Made by a program: the position numbers and the translations under genes. The notes beneath the pieces are model-generated. The model worked only from the letters and a program-made list of their open reading frames with translations, did not search any database and was not told the DNA's origin. A stretch of 33,249 nt of DNA from an uncultured bacterium (GTDB taxonomy: Bacteria; Bacteroidota; Bacteroidia; Bacteroidales; Bacteroidaceae), in assembly GCA_946188155.1 (NCBI GenBank), contig CAMHUC010000042.1, positions 1-33,249 of the forward strand, in the 5' to 3' direction. Positions within the stretch are counted from its first letter, which is position 1. Each line of letters begins with the position of its first letter. This document shows, one piece after another, positions 27,790 to 33,249 of the stretch.

Positions 27790-28413
27790 ATGAACAACAG
27801 CATGCAGGAATCGAAATGGAGTGAGAACGTGATTCTCGTGGATGCCGACTATGTCGATCAGGTGGCTTTCAACCTGATTGTCAACTTTGAGCGTATGCTG
27901 GAGCGCCCCGTTCCCAGGGCCGACCTGGCCCGCTGGCTGGAGTGCGTGGCCCTCGACGGCGGCCTGCGCCCCGCTGCGGACGGTGATACGCAGGTGGTGC
28001 TGGTCCACTCGAAGGGCAGGGAGCAGCTGCAGCATTTCGCCCCCTCCCACTTTTCCGACGAGCTTCACGGCAAGGCCTTTACGGGGCAGCTGGGCGAGTT
28101 CCAGCTGAGTGCCTACCCCGTGGAGGAGATTGCCGACGGGGCCGACTTCTTCGTGGAGGCCCTGCAGCTGATAGCCGGGCAGAAGGAGGTGAAGCGGCTG
28201 ATGGTGGTGCCCAATGCGGAGCAGGGCGACATATATAATAAGGTGTGCCAGGCCTTGCGCCGGGTGGACGACGACGGCAAGCGCATCACCGTGTTCGCCA
28301 TGCAGCCCATGGCGGGCGGCAACTTCCGACAAGAGATTCTCGGCTACTCGCTGCTGGCAGCCCTCGGCATCAGTGCCGATGAGATCAATAGAAAATCGCA
28401 AATGGCTAAATAG
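27790..28413 (+). CDS. Conserved Bacteroidales hypothetical protein
   Basis: 207 aa (203 if Met5 is the start), cytosolic, no membrane segment. Conserved-looking blocks are WSENVILVDADYVD, FERMLERPVPRADLARWLECVALDGG, VKRLMVVPNAEQG and ITVFAMQPMAGGNFRQEILGYSLLAALGI. From memory these fit a Bacteroidales-specific family catalogued as DUF6621; this could not be checked. The last eight codons are made of repeat DNA (AAATCGCAAATGGCTAAATAG), so the native C-terminus has been replaced or extended. It is followed by a dehydrogenase and recA on the same strand. Confidence 0.8.
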   Translation: MNNSMQESKWSENVILVDADYVDQVAFNLIVNFERMLERPVPRADLARWLECVALDGGLRPAADGDTQVVLVHSKGREQLQHFAPSHFSDELHGKAFTGQLGEFQLSAYPVEEIADGADFFVEALQLIAGQKEVKRLMVVPNAEQGDIYNKVCQALRRVDDDGKRITVFAMQPMAGGNFRQEILGYSLLAALGISADEINRKSQMAK

Positions 28414-28472
28414 TAAATAGCTAAATAGTAAATAAATCGCAAATCGCAAACCGCTAAATAGTAAATATCCAA
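28390..28472. repeat. AAATCGCAAAT-GCTAAATAGTAAAT micro-repeat array
   Basis: Permuted units AAATCGCAAA, GGCTAAATAG and TAAATAG(C)TAAAT fill the spacer and supply the stop codon of the preceding gene. Related sequence is at 29737-29811. Confidence 0.8.
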
Positions 28473-28473
28473 G

Positions 28474-29739
28474 ATGAGTAAAGTACTGATGATTGGCGCC
28501 GGAGGCGTCGCTACGGTAGCGGCATTCAAGATTGCCCAGAATGCCGATGTGTTTACCGACTTTATGATAGCCAGCCGCCGCAAGGAGAAATGCGACGCTA
28601 TCGTGAAGGCTATCGAGGAGAAGGGTATTCTCTCATCCCTCACCTCTCACCACTCACCTCTAAAAATCAAGACCGCTCAGGTGGATGCCGACGACGTGGA
28701 GCAGCTGAAGGCCCTCTTCGCTGACTATCAGCCGGAGCTGGTGATCAACCTCGCCCTGCCCTATCAGGATCTGACCATCATGGAAGCCTGTCTGGCCTGC
28801 GGCTGCAGCTATCTCGACACGGCCAACTACGAGCCGAAGGACGAGGCCCACTTCGAGTACTCCTGGCAGTGGGCCTACAAGGAGCGCTTCGAGCAGGCCG
28901 GGCTGACGGCCATCCTGGGCTGTGGCTTCGACCCGGGCGTCAGCGGGGTCTATACGGCCTACGCCGCCAAGCACCACTTCGACGAGATGCACTGCCTCGA
29001 CATCGTGGACTGCAACGCCGGCGACCATCACCACGCCTTCGCCACCAACTTCAATCCTGAGATCAACATCCGCGAGATTACCCAGAAGGGCCTCTACTAT
29101 AAGGACGGACAGTGGATAGAGACGGAGCCGCTGGAGATTCACCAGCCGCTGACCTATCCTAACATCGGCCCGCGCGAGTCGTATCTGCTGCATCACGAGG
29201 AGCTGGAGTCGCTGGTGAAGAACTATCCCACCATCCGGCAGGCACGCTTCTGGATGACCTTCGGCGAGCAGTATCTGAAGCACTTGGAGGTGATTCAGAA
29301 CATCGGCATGAGCCGTATCGACGAGATTGAATATGAGGCTCCGCTGGCTGAGAATCCGGAGAAGACGGTGAAAGTGAAAATTGTGCCCCTGCAGTTCCTG
29401 AAGGCCGTGCTGCCCAATCCGCAGGACCTGGGCGAGAACTACGAGGGCGAGACCTCTATCGGCTGTCGCATCCGTGGCATCAAGGATGGACGGGAGCGCA
29501 CCTACTACGTGTACAACAACTGCAAGCACCAGGAGGCCTATCGGGAGACGGGCATGCAGGGCGTGAGCTATACCACCGGCGTGCCGGCCATGATCGGCGC
29601 GATGATGTTCGTGAAGGGCATCTGGAAGAAGCCGGGCGTATGGAATGTGGAGGACTTCGACCCCGATCCGTTCATGGAGCAGCTCAACAAGCAGGGGCTG
29701 CCCTGGCACGAGGTGTTCGACGGCGACCTGGAGCTGTGA
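28474..29739 (+). CDS. Saccharopine-dehydrogenase-family oxidoreductase (carboxynorspermidine dehydrogenase-like)
   Basis: 421 aa. The N-terminal Rossmann fold has MIGAGGVATVAAFKIAQ, the catalytic-domain entry YLDTANYEP, ILGCGFDPGVSGVYTAYA, and SYTTGVPAMIGAMMF near the end. Bacteroidota members of this length are usually carboxynorspermidine synthase/dehydrogenase (polyamine synthesis) rather than lysine enzymes. Residues about 51-66 (GILSSLTSHHSPLKIK) are encoded by a CTCACCTCT repeat like that in the spacer at 7565-7617, an in-frame insertion in a loop of the nucleotide-binding domain. The spacer to recA is again micro-repeats. Confidence 0.9.
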   Translation: MSKVLMIGAGGVATVAAFKIAQNADVFTDFMIASRRKEKCDAIVKAIEEKGILSSLTSHHSPLKIKTAQVDADDVEQLKALFADYQPELVINLALPYQDLTIMEACLACGCSYLDTANYEPKDEAHFEYSWQWAYKERFEQAGLTAILGCGFDPGVSGVYTAYAAKHHFDEMHCLDIVDCNAGDHHHAFATNFNPEINIREITQKGLYYKDGQWIETEPLEIHQPLTYPNIGPRESYLLHHEELESLVKNYPTIRQARFWMTFGEQYLKHLEVIQNIGMSRIDEIEYEAPLAENPEKTVKVKIVPLQFLKAVLPNPQDLGENYEGETSIGCRIRGIKDGRERTYYVYNNCKHQEAYRETGMQGVSYTTGVPAMIGAMMFVKGIWKKPGVWNVEDFDPDPFMEQLNKQGLPWHEVFDGDLEL

Positions 29740-29811
29740 ATTGGAGAATTGAAGAATTCTCAAACAGCAAATAAATAGTAAATCGAAAATCGTTAAATCG
29801 AAAATCATACT
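29737..29811. repeat. AAATCG / AAATAGTAAAT micro-repeats before recA
   Basis: GAATTGGAGAATTGAAGAATT followed by AAATAAATAGTAAATCGAAAATCGTTAAATCG units. No standard -7 element is seen, so recA may be read through from upstream or use a promoter that is not recognised. Confidence 0.65.
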
Positions 29812-29812
29812 G

Positions 29813-30844
29813 ATGGCAAAGAAAGAAACAGCAGAGGGCACAATGACCCTGCAAGAGCAGAAAATGAAGGCGCTGATGGACGCTATGGCGAAGATTGAGA
29901 AGGACTTCGGCAAGGGCAGCATCATGCGCATGGGAGAGGAGAAAGTGGAGAATGTGGAGGTGATACCTACCGGCAGCATCGGGCTGAACGCCGCCCTCGG
30001 CGTCGGCGGCTATCCCAAAGGCCGCATCATCGAGATATTCGGCCCCGAGTCGTCGGGTAAGACAACACTGGCCATCCACGCCATCGCCGAAGCGCAGAAG
30101 GGTGGCGGCATCGCTGCGTTCATCGACGCAGAGCATGCCTTCGACCGCTTCTACGCTGAGAAGCTGGGTGTCGACATCGACAATCTGTACATCTCGCAGC
30201 CCGACAATGGTGAGCAGGCTCTGGAAATCGCCGACCAGCTGATCCGCTCGTCGGCTATCGACATCATCGTCATCGACTCCGTGGCAGCACTGACACCGAA
30301 GAAGGAAATCGAGGGCGACATGGGCGACTCGGCCGTGGGCCTTCAGGCGCGCCTGATGAGCCAGGCCCTGCGCAAGCTCACCTCGACCATCTCGAAGACG
30401 AATACCACCTGTATCTTCATCAACCAGCTGCGCGAGAAGATTGGCGTGATGTTCGGCAATCCGGAGACCACCACTGGCGGTAATGCGCTGAAGTTCTACA
30501 GCTCGGTGCGCATGGACATCCGCAAGGTGACCACGCTGAAGGACGGCGAGACGCCCATCGGCAATCAGGTACGCGTGAAGATAGTGAAGAACAAGGTGGC
30601 GCCTCCCTTCCGCAAGGCTGAGTTTGAAATCACCTTCGGCGAGGGTATCTCGAAGATTGGTGAGATAGTGGATCTCGGCGTGGAGTACGGCATCATCAAG
30701 AAGAGCGGCTCGTGGTTCAGCTACGGCGACTCGAAGCTGGCCCAGGGACGCGACGGCACCAAGGCCCTGCTGAAGGACAATCCCGAACTCTGCGATGAAC
30801 TGGAGGCCAAGATTATGGAGGCCATCGCAAACGCCAAATATTAA
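29813..30844 (+). CDS. recA: Recombinase RecA
   Basis: 343 aa. Complete RecA core: [12 protein letters not shown], Walker [10 protein letters not shown] near 80, [20 protein letters not shown], Walker [23 protein letters not shown], loop L2 [27 protein letters not shown] (too long to be chance), and [13 protein letters not shown]. It forms nucleoprotein filaments on single-stranded DNA for repair and induces LexA cleavage where present. The start at 29813 fits the family, with a short Bacteroidota-type extension. A perfect terminator follows immediately. Confidence 0.98.
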   Translation: MAKKETAEGTMTLQEQKMKALMDAMAKIEKDFGKGSIMRMGEEKVENVEVIPTGSIGLNAALGVGGYPKGRIIEIFGPESSGKTTLAIHAIAEAQKGGGIAAFIDAEHAFDRFYAEKLGVDIDNLYISQPDNGEQALEIADQLIRSSAIDIIVIDSVAALTPKKEIEGDMGDSAVGLQARLMSQALRKLTSTISKTNTTCIFINQLREKIGVMFGNPETTTGGNALKFYSSVRMDIRKVTTLKDGETPIGNQVRVKIVKNKVAPPFRKAEFEITFGEGISKIGEIVDLGVEYGIIKKSGSWFSYGDSKLAQGRDGTKALLKDNPELCDELEAKIMEAIANAKY

Positions 30845-30881
30845 ATATTAATCCCCAGCCACGCCGGCTGGGGATTAATAT
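30845..30881. terminator. Bidirectional terminator between recA and the convergent gene
   Basis: Perfect 16-bp arms ATATTAATCCCCAGCC / GGCTGGGGATTAATAT around ACGCC. The recA stop overlaps its left edge, and the opposite gene ends 3 nt beyond the right arm. Confidence 0.9.
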
Positions 30882-30883
30882 GT

Positions 30884-32317
30884 CTATTCGTCTAAGGGAG
30901 TGCCCTTCCCGCTCTTCCAGTTCTGCTTGGCCTTCTGGGCTTGGCTGAGCTTCTTGCCCGTGCCCTTCTTCTTCTTGGCACTGGCGGTGGCACCGGTATT
31001 ATAGCTCTCCACGCGACCGTCCCTGCCGAAATGGACGAAGAGCGACTTGCCCTTCGAACGGTAGTAGATCCAGTCGTACTTGCCGTTGCCTCCCTGAACA
31101 ATCTGGTTGGGCTCCTCACCCATGGCGAGCGTCACCTCATCCTCGCTCATGCCGATGATGACGCGGCCCTGCTGGATGGCGGCACGGGCGGCCTGGCTCG
31201 TCTCGCGCTGGATGCCCTCGCCCATGGCAAACACGTAGCCGAAGTATTGGTCCATCGTAATGTCGCGGCCCGGCAGCTCCTCGGGCGCGGTGAACGAAAT
31301 CTCCTTGTAGTACACTCGGCGCGACTCCGTCTCCGTCAGTGTCAGCATGATGAACGGGCTGCCAAGCTGGGCCTGGGCGTTGTCAACACGGAAGCTGACC
31401 ATCTTGGGCACCGTCACCTCGCGGTCCTTGCCGTCGCCCTTGGTCATCATCTTCGTGCTGTACTGGTTGTGGATCACCTTGCCGATATAGCTGGCGTAGT
31501 TCTTGTTGACTGACATAATGACATCCATCAGCTGGAACGAACCGGCGAAGGTGTGCTTCAGGGAGTCCATGATGAACTCATCGTCGCGCATGCCGCTGTT
31601 GGTCTTCGACAGGGCGAATGTCTGGTAGAACTCTTCGCCAATCTCGTCCTCAACGATAATCTTCACGGGGAAGCTGCGGCTGCCCACGCCGATGGCCGTC
31701 ACCTTCACCTCGCGGTCCTTGGGAATCTTTATCTCACGGTAGCCGTCGCCGTCGATCTCCGTGTCGATGCGGTAGATGGAACCCTTCGTGAGAAGCTTCT
31801 TGCCCATCAGCTTCTCGCGGGCGATGTCGACGTCGCCCAGATAGGCCAGGGTGGGGACGCCAAGCTTGCCGTAGCAGTAGTCGTCGAACGTGCCGCTGGG
31901 AATCTCGAAATAGTACATCTTGCCGTTGTCCTGACAGCGGAAGTTCATGCGTGAGTGGCCGTCGGCACTCTCGTTGCGACCCTGATAGACCATAATCTTA
32001 TGACGGAGTGACATGCTGCTCACCTCCTTGCCCTCGGCGGCATCGCAGAATGTCTTGACAATCAGGTCATACTTCTCTGGCATGACCATAAACTTCATGC
32101 CCTCCTTCCAGTCGCACAGACTGTAGTACTTGAAGTTCTGACTGATAAAGTCTGTGGCGGTCTCTTCCTCCTGTGTTGCTGCCTGCTTGCCTGCGGCGGC
32201 CTGGGCGGCGGCTGCCTTCTGCTTGGCAGAGCGGGTTTTCACGATGTAGGAGTTCTCCTGGGCCGACGCCGTCATCAGCATCATGGCTGACACGGCCAGC
32301 GTAATAACTCTTTTCAT
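30884..32317 (-). CDS. Exported protein of unknown function with a BamE/SmpA-like C-terminal segment
   Basis: 477 aa with a type I signal peptide (MKRVITLAVSAMMLMTASAQ, cleavage after SAQ). Next comes an Ala/Gln/Lys-rich low-complexity stretch (~30-55), then a long mixed region with beta-rich blocks (MSLRHKIMVYQGR, FRCQDNGKMYYFEIP). Residues ~388-440 (VIIGMSEDEVTLAMGEEPNQI ... DWIYYRSKGKSLFVHFGRDGRVESY, read in parts) have the SmpA/OmlA pattern of short envelope domains. The tail is very basic (KKKKGTGKK). It is probably periplasmic or surface-associated. The family is not recognised as a whole. It is transcribed away from dnaK. Confidence 0.82.
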   Translation of the reverse strand: MKRVITLAVSAMMLMTASAQENSYIVKTRSAKQKAAAAQAAAGKQAATQEEETATDFISQNFKYYSLCDWKEGMKFMVMPEKYDLIVKTFCDAAEGKEVSSMSLRHKIMVYQGRNESADGHSRMNFRCQDNGKMYYFEIPSGTFDDYCYGKLGVPTLAYLGDVDIAREKLMGKKLLTKGSIYRIDTEIDGDGYREIKIPKDREVKVTAIGVGSRSFPVKIIVEDEIGEEFYQTFALSKTNSGMRDDEFIMDSLKHTFAGSFQLMDVIMSVNKNYASYIGKVIHNQYSTKMMTKGDGKDREVTVPKMVSFRVDNAQAQLGSPFIMLTLTETESRRVYYKEISFTAPEELPGRDITMDQYFGYVFAMGEGIQRETSQAARAAIQQGRVIIGMSEDEVTLAMGEEPNQIVQGGNGKYDWIYYRSKGKSLFVHFGRDGRVESYNTGATASAKKKKGTGKKLSQAQKAKQNWKSGKGTPLDE

Positions 32318-32354
32318 TCTTCAGGTTTTTATTAGAATTGTACAATTTCTGCTG

Positions 32355-32362
32355 CAAAGATA
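32355..32362 (-). promoter_or_regulatory. -7 element of the exported-protein gene
   Basis: TATCTTTG on the minus strand, 38 nt before the ATG. A TTTG about 23 nt upstream falls in the inverted repeat shared with the dnaK promoter region. Confidence 0.6.
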
Positions 32363-32381
32363 AAAAATATTTCTGATACTT

Positions 32382-32436
32382 GTGCCAAAATGACGTAACA
32401 AATAATATTTTTAGGCGAAAAAAGCCATTTTGGCAC
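32382..32436. promoter_or_regulatory. 11-bp inverted repeat overlapping the dnaK promoter
   Basis: GTGCCAAAATG (32382-32392) and CATTTTGGCAC (32426-32436) are exact inverse complements, with an inner GGC-GAAAAAA-GCC hairpin. The right arm contains the GG of the -24 element, so a protein or hairpin here could control access. Confidence 0.6.
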
Positions 32437-32446
32437 GTCATTTGCA
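32430..32446 (+). promoter_or_regulatory. Sigma-54 (RpoN) type -24/-12 promoter of dnaK
   Basis: TTGGCACGTCATTTGCA matches the consensus TTGGCACG-N4-TTGCA exactly, with GG and GC ten nt apart. No TAnnTTTG element is found between it and dnaK. A palindrome GGGAT-TTT-ATCCC (32458-32470) lies at the expected transcription start. Confidence 0.7.
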
Positions 32447-32507
32447 ATGCTGTTTATGGGATTTTATCCCAAATCAACGTGATTAATAACAATAAAATAA
32501 TAGAATT

Positions 32508-33249
32508 ATGGGAAAGATTATTGGAATTGACTTAGGAACTACAAACAGCTGCGTCGCCGTATTCGAAGGTAACGAGCCGGTAGTGATTGCAAACAGTGAG
32601 GGTAAGCGCACCACGCCGTCAGTGGTCGGATTCGTGGACAATGGTGAGCGCAAGATTGGCGACCCTGCCAAGCGTCAGGCCATCACAAACCCGAAGAACA
32701 CGGTCTACTCGATTAAGCGCTTCATGGGTGAGAACTGGCAGCAGACGGAGAAGGAAATCTCGCGCGTACCTTATTCTGTAGTCAACGAGGGCGGCTATCC
32801 CCGTGTAGACATCAACGGCCGCAAGTACACACCGCAGGAAATCTCGGCCATGGTGCTACAGAAGATGAAGAAGACCGCCGAGGACTATCTGGGACAGGAG
32901 GTGACGGATGCCGTCATCACCGTGCCGGCCTACTTCAGCGACTCTCAGCGTCAGGCCACGAAGGAGGCTGGTCAGATTGCAGGTCTCAACGTGAAGCGTA
33001 TCGTCAACGAGCCGACAGCTGCAGCTCTGGCATACGGTGTCGACAAGGCCAACAAGGATATGAAGATTGCCGTGTTCGACCTCGGTGGTGGTACGTTCGA
33101 TATCTCTATCCTGGAGTTCGGCGGCGGTGTGTTCGAGGTGCTCTCCACCAACGGTGATACCCACCTCGGCGGTGACGACTTCGACCAGGTGATTATCGAC
33201 TGGCTGGTTCAGGAGTTCAAGAACGACGAGGGTGCTGACCTGAAGGCCG
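32508..33249 (+). CDS. dnaK: Chaperone DnaK (Hsp70), 5' part
   Basis: 247 codons of DnaK, running off the right end of the window. The ATPase domain is clear: phosphate-1 loop [14 protein letters not shown] at residues 4-17, [23 protein letters not shown] segment near 140, [13 protein letters not shown] near 165, and phosphate-2 [13 protein letters not shown] near 190. It drives ATP-dependent folding with DnaJ and GrpE. Start ATG 32508 gives the canonical [10 protein letters not shown]. Upstream lies a sigma-54-type promoter instead of the usual Bacteroidota form. Confidence 0.97.
   Translation, partial: MGKIIGIDLGTTNSCVAVFEGNEPVVIANSEGKRTTPSVVGFVDNGERKIGDPAKRQAITNPKNTVYSIKRFMGENWQQTEKEISRVPYSVVNEGGYPRVDINGRKYTPQEISAMVLQKMKKTAEDYLGQEVTDAVITVPAYFSDSQRQATKEAGQIAGLNVKRIVNEPTAAALAYGVDKANKDMKIAVFDLGGGTFDISILEFGGGVFEVLSTNGDTHLGGDDFDQVIIDWLVQEFKNDEGADLKA

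Overview
The window looks like a chromosomal segment of a Bacteroidota gut or oral bacterium, most likely Prevotellaceae. Many genes are preceded by the Bacteroidota promoter form (TTTG, 19-20 nt, TAnnTTTG) and Shine-Dalgarno sites are absent. The coding sequences are GC-rich while the spacers are AT-rich. The gene content also fits: fimbrillin-like lipoproteins, the rhaB/rhaT/rhaD set, a C-terminal HsdS remnant and a GxxExxY protein.

Region 1 (1-3.6 kb) is a decayed defence/mobile island. Short N- or C-terminal pieces of type I (HsdR, HsdS) and type III (Mod) restriction-modification genes alternate with two intact PIN-toxin/antitoxin pairs and a broken RelBE-like pair. The pieces are present as direct repeats that end in palindromes. 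A phage-type structural/lysozyme-like gene closes the island.

Region 2 (3.6-7.4 kb) holds a SNF2 helicase and a HAD phosphatase on the minus strand. Region 3 (7.4-14.6 kb) is a surface-protein locus: a strong promoter, a ~550-nt apparently structured leader, a 43-aa small protein, a 1231-aa GLUG-repeat lipoprotein and a shorter paralogue of its N-terminal domain. Repeated hairpin elements and a free-standing promoter-to-terminator unit (candidate sRNA) lie between and after them.

Region 4 (14.6-18.9 kb, minus strand) runs nhaD, MATE efflux, cyclophilin, free-methionine-R-sulfoxide reductase. Region 5 (18.9-27.7 kb) is L-rhamnose catabolism: rhamnulokinase, an unusual fucose/arabinose-isomerase-family enzyme in the place of rhamnose isomerase, RhaT, and RhaD converging from downstream. 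It is interrupted by a GxxExxY cassette flanked by inverted repeats, a third lipoprotein and 1.3 kb of repeat-rich DNA. Region 6 (27.7-33.2 kb) has a Bacteroidales hypothetical gene, a saccharopine-dehydrogenase-family gene, recA, a convergent exported protein and the start of dnaK behind a textbook sigma-54 site.

The most unusual overall feature is the number of short repeat families in the spacers. They sometimes enter genes in frame (helicase, MATE, dehydrogenase) or supply start and stop regions. The best candidates for undescribed biology are the GxxExxY/inverted-repeat cassette, the palindrome-bounded restriction-modification/toxin modules, the long leader with its small protein, and the 14.24-14.54 kb sRNA. 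All functional statements rest on reading motifs by eye; no database was searched.
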